A stretch of 64,000 nucleotides of DNA from JBNLBS01 sp050303415 (GTDB lineage: Bacteria; Pseudomonadota; Gammaproteobacteria; Methylococcales; Methylomonadaceae), in the NCBI GenBank assembly GCA_050303415.1, contig JBNLBS010000012.1, positions 44,758-108,757 of the forward strand. Reading direction: 5' to 3'. The notes under the pieces are model-generated. The model did not search any database. It saw only the letters and a program-made list of their open reading frames with translations, and was not told the origin of the DNA. Made by a program: the position numbers and the translations under genes. Positions 46,752 through 54,787 of the stretch are shown here, piece after piece (position 1 is the first letter of the stretch; each line of letters begins with the position of its first letter).

Positions 46752-47721
46752 TTAAATAATCTCCATTAACTTTTATTTCTACCTTATTGTTTTTTAATAA
46801 TTTAATATCTGGATCTCTATTCTGTAGATGCAATACCTGCAGTGCTATATTAATGCCTGTAGCCTGATAGATTCCGGCAAACGATGTCGTTAAACGCGGA
46901 TTGATTTCCAATACTGTGACCTTATCTTCATTCACTATAATATCAATACCGACATACCCCCACAAACCGGGAACTGCTAATGCAATCTGTTTAACCAAGC
47001 TTTGATAAAGCGTGTCCGCTTCAATGCTGTTAACAATACAGCCCTGAAAGACAAAGCGATTGTCTACAATACTGATTTGCTGACTGTTACAGCTTAACAC
47101 CCAGACCTCCCCATGTTTAAACAAGCACGATAAACTGCATGAAATACCCTCTATATATTCTTGATATATATAGCTTTCTTTTTGCAGTTCAATACCATCC
47201 AAAAGATAAGTTCCATCACAACTCACTCCATCAATCGGCTTAGCTACTTTTTTTTCTGAAACCAGTTCAACTGGATCGGTAGTCGTTGAAACAGTATTAA
47301 TATCATGTGCAGTTAACAACTGATAAGTCATTAACTTGTTCCCGGTTAAGGCAACCGCAGCAGAAGATGAATTTAATAACGTCGCAGTCGAATCTTCAAC
47401 TATACGGGTAATGGTATATAACAAACCATCGGTTTCAGGTGCAATCGGCCAGATAAAATCATATTCATTCACCAACTCGGAAAAAACCTTCAAAGCATCA
47501 TCATTACAATTCAGGCTAATATATTCGACACTTTGATATTCAGCAGAAAATGAATCAAGACAGCGCGCATCCAACATAACGTGAATTTGCAGATCTGCAA
47601 TTACGTCCAGATTATCCAGTAAAGCACCCAGCATCAAGCTACCTTCTTGAGCCAGGGAATCCGGCAGCGCTTGTTTATTGAACCCCCCCCCGGTGATATA
47701 TTCAAAAACCAGTATTTTCAC
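46741..47721 (-). CDS. ATP-grasp ligase, MfnD-like
   Basis: 326 residues of the ATP-grasp superfamily. An N-terminal FEYITGGGFNKQALP, typical of this subgroup, is followed by a Lys-based ATP site (KKVAKPIDGVSCDG), YIYQEYIEGIS and the metal-binding LWGYVGIDIIV...VLEINPRLTTSF. MfnD, its closest named relative, links glutamate to tyramine in methanofuran synthesis; bacterial homologues may use tyrosine and glutamate, since the methylofuran reported in Methylorubrum is built on tyrosine with a polyglutamate chain. Overlap with the MfnF-like gene supports the role. It is first in its operon and divergent from the HisA-like gene. Confidence 0.8.
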   Translation of the reverse strand: MKILVFEYITGGGFNKQALPDSLAQEGSLMLGALLDNLDVIADLQIHVMLDARCLDSFSAEYQSVEYISLNCNDDALKVFSELVNEYDFIWPIAPETDGLLYTITRIVEDSTATLLNSSSAAVALTGNKLMTYQLLTAHDINTVSTTTDPVELVSEKKVAKPIDGVSCDGTYLLDGIELQKESYIYQEYIEGISCSLSCLFKHGEVWVLSCNSQQISIVDNRFVFQGCIVNSIEADTLYQSLVKQIALAVPGLWGYVGIDIIVNEDKVTVLEINPRLTTSFAGIYQATGINIALQVLHLQNRDPDIKLLKNNKVEIKVNGDYLNAA

Positions 47722-47746
47722 AATCTATTATTCAGGTAGTCTAAGG

Positions 47747-47767
47747 TATAATCGACCGATCATTATA
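47747..47767. promoter_or_regulatory. Opposed -10-like boxes between divergent genes
   Basis: TATAAT on the + strand (47747-47752) and TATAAT on the - strand (its complement at 47762-47767) face each other in the 67-base gap between the MfnD-like gene and the HisA-like gene. Both have only poor -35 boxes, so a regulator or a weak promoter is likely. Confidence 0.4.
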
Positions 47768-47788
47768 TCATTTTAGATAACTTTTATT

Positions 47789-48472
47789 ATGCAAGTCATC
47801 CCGGTTATTGATTTAAAGGACGGTTTAGTCGTTCATGCCAAACAGGGGTTTCGGAATCAATACCGTCCTATAGAATCAAAAATTTGTCACAATGCAGATC
47901 CTGTAAACGTGATTGAGGCTTTTAATGAACAATTTGGCTTTACGACATTTTACATAGCAGACCTGAATGCACTTAACAAGCAAGGTGATCACAATAAGCA
48001 AATAAAGAGCATACTGAATCGATACCCCAATTATCATTTTTGGCTTGATAATGGTGAACTCAGCTCAACCTGTTATTTCACGGATCATCAAAATTACTGT
48101 CCCGTAGTCGGCTCAGAGTCGATAGCCGACGGAAAACCGCTTAACCTCAGTGCGCTTAAGGAGTTTGTTTTATCACTGGATTTTTTTAACCATCGACAAC
48201 TGGGGTCTATTGAGATATTTAATCAGTCCAACTTGTGGCCGGATGAAATCATTTTAATGACATTGGATCAGGTTGGTAGCAATTCAGGGCCGGATTATAA
48301 AACCATCGAAAATTTCTCGACCCATTATCCAAACAAACAATTTATTGCCGCTGGCGGGATAAGAAACAAAAACGATTTATTGACATTGATGCAACTGGGA
48401 ATCAATAAAGCATTGGTTGCCACCGCATTGCATTCAGGGGCAATTACTGTTGAAGATTTGGCTTTTGACTAA
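47789..48472 (+). CDS. HisA/HisF-related protein of the H4MPT cluster
   Basis: 227 residues, a (beta/alpha)8-barrel relative of HisA. The opening VIPVIDLKDGLVVHAKQGFRNQYRPI matches the HisA-like family found in methanogens and H4MPT-using bacteria, distinct from the histidine enzyme. YIADLNALNKQG and the C-terminal FIAAGGIRNKNDLLTLMQLGINKALVAT give the phosphate-binding ends. Enzymatic role not established as far as I know; a sugar-phosphate isomerase step in cofactor synthesis is plausible. Start has no strong ribosome-binding site. It converges on fae across a shared terminator. Confidence 0.8.
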   Translation: MQVIPVIDLKDGLVVHAKQGFRNQYRPIESKICHNADPVNVIEAFNEQFGFTTFYIADLNALNKQGDHNKQIKSILNRYPNYHFWLDNGELSSTCYFTDHQNYCPVVGSESIADGKPLNLSALKEFVLSLDFFNHRQLGSIEIFNQSNLWPDEIILMTLDQVGSNSGPDYKTIENFSTHYPNKQFIAAGGIRNKNDLLTLMQLGINKALVATALHSGAITVEDLAFD

Positions 48473-48486
48473 TGTGCAGGCAAAAA

Positions 48487-48509
48487 AATACCCCGACTGG
48501 CGGGGTATT
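48487..48509. terminator. Bidirectional rho-independent terminator between HisA-like gene and fae
   Basis: AATACCCCG (48487-48495) pairs exactly with CGGGGTATT (48501-48509) around ACTGG. On the minus strand a run of T follows (7 in all with the stem end), a strong terminator for fae; on the plus strand TTTTCT follows, so it can also end the HisA-like transcript. Confidence 0.9.
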
Positions 48510-48529
48510 TTCTATCCTTAACTAAAAAC

Positions 48530-49045
48530 TTATACGTTGTTAGTTGCGAAAGGATGTTGAGCAGTACTTTTTTGTTCAACAACTTCTTTAGCTGTTGGAA
48601 GACCAGCGACTGCATTTTTGATCGCTTGCTTAGTAGCATCGTAGTTGTTTTTCTCGATAGCAGCGTCATCTTCCGCCATCCAGTGAATGAAAACACCAAC
48701 TGAAACGAAAAGATCATCAGCTTCACCAGCAGGGATAGTGCCGTCTTCAACACAATCAGCTACAGCCATAGCAACACCACGTTGTGCAGGGCCGAACATT
48801 TGAACAGCTTGTTTGCTGCCTTTGATTGTAACTTTGTTGAACATAACTGTAGCAGGTTTAACCATCAGGTTAGGCGCAACAACAGCTAACAAGCTTGAGA
48901 AACCATCTTTGTTGTTTGTTAAGCAGTTAGCGAATGCTGATTCAGCAGCTGAACCTCTTGGTCCAATCATCAAATCAATATGAGCAACTTCGTTACCGTC
49001 ACCGTTTAAAGATTCACCAACGCGTGTGTTTTTAATTTTAGCCAT
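48530..49045 (-). CDS. fae: Formaldehyde-activating enzyme
   Basis: 171 residues; accelerates condensation of formaldehyde with tetrahydromethanopterin to methylene-H4MPT in the cytoplasm. Characteristic are GESLNGDGNEVAHIDLMIG (the His near 22 is the likely acid/base), KDGFSSLLAVVAPNLMVKP (substrate pocket) and FGPAQRGVAMAVADCVEDG. Length and start are normal for Fae. A strong AGGAGA lies before the ATG, and a good sigma-70 promoter (see 49096-49123) gives it its own transcript, which fits the high abundance Fae needs in formaldehyde-producing bacteria. Terminator immediately downstream. Confidence 0.98.
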   Translation of the reverse strand: MAKIKNTRVGESLNGDGNEVAHIDLMIGPRGSAAESAFANCLTNNKDGFSSLLAVVAPNLMVKPATVMFNKVTIKGSKQAVQMFGPAQRGVAMAVADCVEDGTIPAGEADDLFVSVGVFIHWMAEDDAAIEKNNYDATKQAIKNAVAGLPTAKEVVEQKSTAQHPFATNNV

Positions 49046-49095
49046 GCTTCTCGTTCTCCTATAAGCATTTTTACAATGTACAAAATAGCATGTGC

Positions 49096-49123
49096 ATTAT
49101 ACATGTCTATTTAATTATGTTAA
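49096..49123 (-). promoter_or_regulatory. Sigma-70 promoter of fae
   Basis: On the minus strand TTAACA (49123-49118) and TATAAT (49101-49096) are separated by 16 bases: a near-consensus pair. Transcription would begin near 49088 and give a leader of about 45 bases. It lies between the CitG-like gene end (49159) and fae. Confidence 0.7.
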
Positions 49124-49158
49124 CTAAATTACTTATTAAATTACTCAAAAATTCAGTT

Positions 49159-50007
49159 TTATTTGAAAAAAGACAATAAATCCACTGCCAAAACGGTCGC
49201 CACAGTGAGATCAGCTGTTGTCCCAGGGTTAATCCCCTTAAACTTCAGGATCTGATCAATACTCTGCAACAATGGAATGATATCTTCTGGTTTATTATTA
49301 TTTAACAACTCTTCATTCGCCAAGCTCATAAGGCTAAAAACAAGAGTCGAATACAGTTTGCCATACTTACGTTCTATGTGGCTATCGGTATATTTACTTA
49401 ACAATGCGGTATATACAGCGACTGCTGCCCACTTTTCATTCCCCCACAGATCGTAGGCTTGATTATACTGAATTATTGCAAAATTAAAAATATCTGAAAA
49501 ATCCGTCACAAATTGCAACGCTATCCGGTCCCTATCTTGTGCGATAGCCATTGCGTCAACCAAAGTGGCGGTTGATTTCTGGCTTACATCTTCATGTTCC
49601 GATTCGCCCAAACCACCCGGAGATGCCAGAGTGATAGCCTTAAAGACCCAGTCCGCATCTTCAATGGTGGTATTTTTTAATACCGTTGATAACGCGTCCC
49701 GAAAGGATTGCTTTGCTTGTTTGTTATAGGCAGCCTGTATTATGGGTGCGCACAGTAAAATTATCCCCAGATTGGTATTACAGCCGACTGCACTGCGTGT
49801 TGCCTTAACCGCGTAATATATTTTCTCACCCAAAGTATAAGCAGGATTAGCAATCTCTAATGCACTAACATTAGCACTTATTCTAAAGTCGTCAACAGTC
49901 ATATCATGACCTTCAGAATACACACTGACATTACCCGGCTTAAAAGCCTGCAGCTCAAGTTCGCAAGCGTGCAGGTAAAAATCCTGTAACTGTTTTTCCA
50001 GGCTCAT
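49159..50007 (-). CDS. Triphosphoribosyl-dephospho-CoA synthase-like (CitG/MdcB) protein
   Basis: 282 residues of the CitG/MdcB family. The core shows FKPGNVSVYSEGHDM at the N-terminus, NTNLGIILLCAPI, and SPGGLGESEHEDVSQ, with a C-terminal GINPGTTADLTVATVL block. CitG/MdcB enzymes make the prosthetic group of citrate lyase or malonate decarboxylase by nucleotide-like condensation with ATP. H4MPT clusters in methylotrophs carry homologues of unknown specific activity, and a phosphoribosyl-type transfer in cofactor synthesis is plausible. ATGA overlap with the RimK-like gene upstream shows coupling. No citrate-lyase genes nearby. Confidence 0.82.
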   Translation of the reverse strand: MSLEKQLQDFYLHACELELQAFKPGNVSVYSEGHDMTVDDFRISANVSALEIANPAYTLGEKIYYAVKATRSAVGCNTNLGIILLCAPIIQAAYNKQAKQSFRDALSTVLKNTTIEDADWVFKAITLASPGGLGESEHEDVSQKSTATLVDAMAIAQDRDRIALQFVTDFSDIFNFAIIQYNQAYDLWGNEKWAAVAVYTALLSKYTDSHIERKYGKLYSTLVFSLMSLANEELLNNNKPEDIIPLLQSIDQILKFKGINPGTTADLTVATVLAVDLLSFFK

Positions 50008-50924
50008 GAAGCCACCGGCAGATCCGCCCTGGAATCAGCAGTACAATAACGACCGATGAGGTCTTTTGCCAATGACTCGGCAATATTGATATTACAAATG
50101 CTTTCAAGTCCCTTCCAGGCAGGAATACTATTAACTTCAATTACACAGTAATCACCACCTAAAGTATGAATAAGATCCACTCCTGCATAATCCATCCTTA
50201 AAGCTGCCGTCGCCTTTAATGCCATTTCCGCAAGCTGATCATTCATATCAATCTGTTCACACTTGGCACCTCTGGCAACATTATTTAACCAGGACACCCC
50301 TTTTCGACGCATTGCAGCAATGACTTGACCGTTGATGACAAACACCCGGATATCAGAATAACCCTGCCCCTCACAGTCCATAAAGCGTTGTAAATAATAA
50401 ATACCATGACTGCTGGTTAACCAAAACAAATCGGTCATTTTTTCAATACGACGAATACCTTCCCCTTGCGAACCGAAGATCGGTTTACTGATTAACTTAT
50501 AGCCGTTACTTAATTCCCTTTCGGCAATCGCCAAAGCTTCAGTTCTGTCCCGTGTGACCCAGGTCGGAGGCGTAGGTATGTTTGCCTGATTTAACAAAAA
50601 ACTGGTCATGCCTTTGTCGACACTGCGCTCAACCGCGTGACCATCGTTATAAACCGGCACACCCGACAATTTAAGTGCGTGCAAAATATCCAGATAAAAG
50701 ACCACCTCTTCCAATGAGCCGCCGGGTACGCCACGTACAAATACCGCGCTGGGCAGCTCTGTCTCAAATCCAGGTATCTGTATAGGGATAACTCCTGGTT
50801 CCAGCAATAATAGACAACTAGTTAGGGAAACATACTCAGCCTGATAACCATGCAAGGCGAAAGCATGCCGTAACTGTTTGCCATGCCAACCCGGATCATC
50901 AGTAAAAATTACAATACGGCCCAC
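50004..50924 (-). CDS. RimK-like ATP-grasp ligase of the H4MPT cluster
   Basis: 306 residues, ATP-grasp alpha-L-glutamate ligase type. Visible are GRIVIFTDDPGWHGKQL at the N-terminus, KGMTSFLLNQANIPTPPTWV, KPIFGSQGEGIRRI (ATP site) and the metal-binding DYAGVDLIHTLGG...VIEVNSIPAWKGLES. RimK-like ligases add glutamate; in archaea MptN glutamylates H4MPT, so a similar step for the bacterial cofactor or furan cofactor is likely. I chose the GTG at 50924: codons further upstream lie inside the terminator after mch. Interestingly the start is only about 30 bases past that terminator's T-run. Confidence 0.82.
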   Translation of the reverse strand: MGRIVIFTDDPGWHGKQLRHAFALHGYQAEYVSLTSCLLLLEPGVIPIQIPGFETELPSAVFVRGVPGGSLEEVVFYLDILHALKLSGVPVYNDGHAVERSVDKGMTSFLLNQANIPTPPTWVTRDRTEALAIAERELSNGYKLISKPIFGSQGEGIRRIEKMTDLFWLTSSHGIYYLQRFMDCEGQGYSDIRVFVINGQVIAAMRRKGVSWLNNVARGAKCEQIDMNDQLAEMALKATAALRMDYAGVDLIHTLGGDYCVIEVNSIPAWKGLESICNINIAESLAKDLIGRYCTADSRADLPVAS

Positions 50925-50951
50925 TTGATATACTCGATATACATTTTGAAT

Positions 50952-50980
50952 AAAAAAAATAGCCTGCAAGCAGGCTATTT
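50952..50980 (-). terminator. Strong intrinsic terminator/attenuator after mch
   Basis: AAATAGCCTGC (50957-50967) pairs with GCAGGCTATTT (50970-50980), an 11-bp stem with a very tight loop, and the minus strand continues into a T8 run. It lies about 40 bases past the mch stop and about 30 bases before the RimK-like GTG, within what otherwise looks like one operon, so it probably reduces expression of the downstream genes relative to mch. Confidence 0.85.
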
Positions 50981-51017
50981 GATTAATATTGCGTCAGATC
51001 TCTGACAACATAAGATG

Positions 51018-51974
51018 TTATGCACCAAAAGATTGATTTAATAATTCATTGTCCAATTGTCCGGCATGGAAACTGTTACCCGACTCAACAGCGGTCACAA
51101 TCACGCTGGCAGGACTAAATAACATTGGATCGACCTTAAAGAAATCATATTCATAATCTTTAAAGATCTGTGCAAATGGTTTGCCGTAGTCTTTAGAAGT
51201 CGAACTTGGTAGTTCTTTGGCTAATTTCTCCGCCGCCTCATCACTGCCTTTGACAAAAACATGAACCTGCCCGGCAAATAAAATAGCATCGTTAGTACGC
51301 CCCATAGCCTTGATAAAATCAGGGTGAGGAGGACAAATAGGTGCACTGCCGCTGCCATCAATAATATTTTCCAATGGAAAATGTAGCGTATGTGCCTTGT
51401 GCATGGCAACTTCCAGAACCCGGGCAACAACCTGTACACCACCGGCCAGACTGCTGGTAGGGGTTACAATAATAGTAAGTTTAGACGGATGGACGGCGCA
51501 GGATTTGGCCACTTTCTCAACAATTTCCAACGGTGGCACGGCATCGTTTTCTATTACCAAAACAGTTTCATCGGCATTGTCTTTATAAGCCAGTTCACCA
51601 TAAAGTTCTTCTTTTGCATAAACCGCTCTGGCAGGACCGGAACCCAAGGCATAATATTTTTCGTGAGACAAACTCCAGCCGGCATATTGACTGCCTAAAC
51701 AGGCTAGAACAGGGTTGCCGGTATGAACATTAACCGTTAACGGCCAGTTTTGCGTATAAGGACTGTGGGAAATATTAACCGTGCCCATTCCGCCAAGACA
51801 GATTTCCGCAATAATGCGGCCCGCTTCAATACCGCCGGGAACAGCAATACCCGCATCAATAATTGTGCATCCATTATCCAACTGATCGACTTTAACTCTT
51901 AATTTGTCGGCGTTATTTTTAAGTTGAGTCACTAATGGCTTAGTTAATTTATTAACACTTGCCGAGTATTCCAT
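51018..51974 (-). CDS. mch: Methenyl-tetrahydromethanopterin cyclohydrolase
   Basis: 318 residues; converts methenyl-H4MPT to 5-formyl-H4MPT in formaldehyde oxidation. Visible are CTIIDAGIAVPGGIEAGR, ISEICLGG-type segment IIAEICLGGMGTVNI, CLGSQYAGWSLSHEKYYALG with GSGPARAVYAKEELY, and the late DGSGSAPICPPHPDFIKAMGRTNDAI block. All are hallmark Mch segments shared by archaea and methylotrophs. The start lies 23 bases inside the ATP-grasp gene upstream. Together with Fae it places the H4MPT oxidation route in this organism; Fhc and MtdB genes are not in the window. Confidence 0.97.
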   Translation of the reverse strand: MEYSASVNKLTKPLVTQLKNNADKLRVKVDQLDNGCTIIDAGIAVPGGIEAGRIIAEICLGGMGTVNISHSPYTQNWPLTVNVHTGNPVLACLGSQYAGWSLSHEKYYALGSGPARAVYAKEELYGELAYKDNADETVLVIENDAVPPLEIVEKVAKSCAVHPSKLTIIVTPTSSLAGGVQVVARVLEVAMHKAHTLHFPLENIIDGSGSAPICPPHPDFIKAMGRTNDAILFAGQVHVFVKGSDEAAEKLAKELPSSTSKDYGKPFAQIFKDYEYDFFKVDPMLFSPASVIVTAVESGNSFHAGQLDNELLNQSFGA

Positions 51975-53088
51975 AATCTTTCTTACCTTGTCTTAATTGA
52001 TTTTTAATACAATGTTGCCTGTTTATCAGCAGCTTAAACACCTGCTGAGGTTTATTATCTTGTGCAATAATACTGCATACCGGCTGACCAGCGCCAATTA
52101 AAACGTTCGAATTGGGAATATCAGCACACCATTTTGGCCAACGCATATTATAAGGGATCTTGATTGCCGATTTGGCATAAATAATCTGATAAGCGCTATA
52201 AACTGTCGACACCGGTCTTAATTTTGTTAATTGTCCCTGACACGCTTTGATAAGGGCCGTAAATATATCCCTATTATAAAGTTGCATACTGGCACTGGGC
52301 CTGGGATTGATTTCCAATACATAACATTGGTCTTGGTAAATGATAAAATCCAGGCAATTAATCCCGGTTAAGGCATACACGGGGACCAGTTGTTTCAGCC
52401 AGGCGAGGATCAACCGATAATGTCCGGAACTTAATTCGAAATGATTAATAACACCCGAAAATAAAAAATACTCGGCATTACTTTGCCGTTCAGTCCATTG
52501 TCGATTAAAGCCGATGATTTCAGACCGCTTGCCATCAGCCAAAAATAAAATCGAGCCTGCCTGGCCATTGAGATAGCGCTGATAATAATGGCAGGGAGAG
52601 TTTTCATAACCGGGCCGAACAAAGCCTATGCCCTGACCCCCTTCATGAAAAAAAGGTTTGTACAACCAGTTATCGGTTTGCACCGGCACGGAAAAACTGA
52701 CTTCCGGGTATTTTATCTTCAAATCATCCAGACGTTGAAAAAAATCAGGCTTGTTTTGCAATGCCTGATAGGTAGAGCCAGAATTACCGAAAAGCGTTAA
52801 TCGACGATGCAGATAATCCAATGAATCTACAAAACGCTCAAAACCACTCCCGTTAACAGCATAAGCAACCGAGTATTTTTCAACCAAATAATCAATTGTT
52901 GTTTTTATATCAGTTAAAGCCAGGCTTGGAACCTGGCAATATTCCAGGGCACTGTCACGTGTATCGACATCAGCAAAACAGTCAATCGCTAAAACTTTGA
53001 ATCCCGCTTGCCTGGCCAATTGACTAAGCATACGTGCGGAATTGGCAATAACAAGCAGGTATTCACCCGGTTTTGGACTGGTATTCAA
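51952..53088 (-). CDS. ATP-grasp protein of the H4MPT cluster
   Basis: 378 residues, ATP-grasp fold. A Rossmann-like N-terminal part (YLLVIANSARMLSQLARQAGFKVLAID) precedes a central WLYKPFFHEGGQGIGFVRP (ATP site) and LTGINCLDFIIYQDQCYVLEINPRPSASMQLY (metal site). The family is conserved next to mch and fae in methylotrophs; a ligase step in H4MPT or methylofuran synthesis is likely but not assigned. It overlaps mch by 23 bases and follows the beta-RFAP synthase gene after 9 bases, so the three are co-translated. With the MfnD-like and RimK-like proteins it is the third ATP-grasp enzyme of the cluster. Confidence 0.82.
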   Translation of the reverse strand: MNTSPKPGEYLLVIANSARMLSQLARQAGFKVLAIDCFADVDTRDSALEYCQVPSLALTDIKTTIDYLVEKYSVAYAVNGSGFERFVDSLDYLHRRLTLFGNSGSTYQALQNKPDFFQRLDDLKIKYPEVSFSVPVQTDNWLYKPFFHEGGQGIGFVRPGYENSPCHYYQRYLNGQAGSILFLADGKRSEIIGFNRQWTERQSNAEYFLFSGVINHFELSSGHYRLILAWLKQLVPVYALTGINCLDFIIYQDQCYVLEINPRPSASMQLYNRDIFTALIKACQGQLTKLRPVSTVYSAYQIIYAKSAIKIPYNMRWPKWCADIPNSNVLIGAGQPVCSIIAQDNKPQQVFKLLINRQHCIKNQLRQGKKDYGILGKC

Positions 53089-53097
53089 AGTACTGTA

Positions 53098-54057
53098 TTA
53101 ATCAGATGTAACAATACCGGGCCCATTGCGGGCACTGACAGAAATAAAATCAAGATTGGTTAAATGGGAGAAATGCTGTTGTAATTTTTGACAAAGTGTG
53201 CGTGCCTTATCGGCACCTCTTACCGCACAAAAACCGGTGGGCCCCCAGGATGTCTGCCCTATAGCCACGACCCCCTGCTTATCCAGCCATTGCATGGCTT
53301 CAGCCACTTCGGAACTGGTAAAAACCCCACCTTGAACGGAGGCAAAATGTTCGCCTACCGATTGCTGCAACTGGGTGATAACATCACCAAATTGTTCAAT
53401 ATCATCTTCCGCAACTGCAGGTAAACCCTGCATGAGCAGCAAATAACAAAGTCTTGCCGCTTCTTGCTGTGGAAAGGGGGGTAATTCTTTAAATGCCTTG
53501 ATTTCCTGCTGCCCATGCAGACCTTGTCCCCTTCTGTCAAACACCAGAATAAAGCGCCAGTCATCAGGAATTTTCATTTGCGCAAGAACCGGCGGCGTTT
53601 TAGTATGCTCACCGCGCCCACCATCAACCACCAGGCCGCCGTATTCAAATACCCCGATACCAATTCCGGAACGCATGCCACGATCGGTTAACTGAGCTAT
53701 TTGACGTACACTCAGGCCTAGACCATAGAATTGATTCAATGCCGAACCGATGGCCAAAGACATTTGCGTTCCGGAACCCAAACCGATATGTTCGGGAATG
53801 ACTTCTTCCAGATGCAAATGCAGTAAATCAGAAACATCCAGAGCCTGACACAGCTTTTTCAGGCATTTTTCAGCTCTAGCCGAAGTCAGGCCGGTCAACC
53901 TACATGAATCAGCTTGGGATATAGTCAGCCGGGTGCAGATTTCATTTAAAGCCAAGCCAATGCTACCAAAATGGCGCCCCAACGCTCCGCTCAAATCGAT
54001 AAACCCCATATGTAAACGGGCCGGCGCTATGACTGTAACTTTGGAATATTGATCCAT
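53098..54057 (-). CDS. mptG: Beta-ribofuranosylaminobenzene 5'-phosphate synthase
   Basis: 319 residues, GHMP-kinase-like fold. Condenses p-aminobenzoate with phosphoribosyl pyrophosphate, with loss of CO2 and pyrophosphate: the first committed step of H4MPT synthesis. Visible are IAPARLHMGFIDLSGALGR, EHIGLGSGTQMSLAIGSALN (phosphate loop), GIGVFEYGGLVVDGGRG and WGPTGFCAV near the end, all typical of RFAP synthases. ATG at 54057 preferred to a TTG one codon upstream. It is the likely partner of pabB, 8 kb away, which supplies the substrate. Confidence 0.93.
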   Translation of the reverse strand: MDQYSKVTVIAPARLHMGFIDLSGALGRHFGSIGLALNEICTRLTISQADSCRLTGLTSARAEKCLKKLCQALDVSDLLHLHLEEVIPEHIGLGSGTQMSLAIGSALNQFYGLGLSVRQIAQLTDRGMRSGIGIGVFEYGGLVVDGGRGEHTKTPPVLAQMKIPDDWRFILVFDRRGQGLHGQQEIKAFKELPPFPQQEAARLCYLLLMQGLPAVAEDDIEQFGDVITQLQQSVGEHFASVQGGVFTSSEVAEAMQWLDKQGVVAIGQTSWGPTGFCAVRGADKARTLCQKLQQHFSHLTNLDFISVSARNGPGIVTSD

Positions 54058-54121
54058 CAATGACTGTTATTAGGTAATCAACTAAGTAGCTTTAAGATTA
54101 TACATGAACCGGGGGGCTTGT

Positions 54122-54787
54122 TTAAATTAGTGCCAGATATTCTTTTATCTGCAATAAGTCATCGACCACCAAATAACTTAAATCGATTGCTTGTTGTTGA
54201 GGCGGTAAAACTGACGGAATATAGACCGGTATCGTGCCGGCAAAAGCGGCAGCCTGTATGCCGGTTAAGGAATCCTCCAATACCAGACACTGCTCAACGG
54301 GCTGCTTTAATTGTTTTGCCGCTGCAAGATAAATATCCGGTTCGGGTTTTGCTTTTTTTACATCATCACGCGTAACGCGTTGTAAAAACTTGTTGTCCAA
54401 ATCGGCATATTTAAGACATTCTTCGGTATTTTTGCGACTGCTATTGGTCGCCAGACAATAAGGAATTTGACTTTTTTGAATAAAGTTCAGCAAATCATGC
54501 AGGCCTTTTTTTACTTCAATACCGTGCTTTTGCACATGCTGGTGCCAGAACCTGGCGCTTAATTGATTAAACAACTCAATATCAAAGCCTGCTCCGCACA
54601 AATTGATTATTTTTTTTTCCACGGCATTATAATGCAAACCCGATAATGACTGACAAAATTCATCGGAAAGTAAATAGTTCATTGCCTCCCCCGCTTGCTG
54701 CCAGGCAATAAAATAGCTGCCTTCAGTATCCAGCACCAGTCCGTCCATATCAAAAATGACCGCTGAAACATGCTTAATATCAGGCAT
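54122..54787 (-). CDS. HAD-superfamily phosphatase, beta-phosphoglucomutase-like
   Basis: 221 residues. HAD motif I is FDMDGLVLDTEG (nucleophile Asp near 13), motif II YCLATNSSRKN, Lys in ...KKAKPEPDIYLAA and motif IV LVLEDSLTGIQAA. The cap domain is of the alpha-helical beta-PGM/GS1 type. Such enzymes dephosphorylate sugar phosphates, nucleotides or cofactor intermediates. The start overlaps the nucleotidyltransferase gene by 8 bases. A phosphatase step in H4MPT synthesis is a reasonable but unproven idea; a housekeeping role is also possible. Confidence 0.88.
   Translation of the reverse strand: MPDIKHVSAVIFDMDGLVLDTEGSYFIAWQQAGEAMNYLLSDEFCQSLSGLHYNAVEKKIINLCGAGFDIELFNQLSARFWHQHVQKHGIEVKKGLHDLLNFIQKSQIPYCLATNSSRKNTEECLKYADLDNKFLQRVTRDDVKKAKPEPDIYLAAAKQLKQPVEQCLVLEDSLTGIQAAAFAGTIPVYIPSVLPPQQQAIDLSYLVVDDLLQIKEYLALI

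Noticed and set aside
50925..50969. N-terminal extension of the RimK-like protein from 50969
   Set aside because: The extra codons are the T-run and stem of the terminator after mch.
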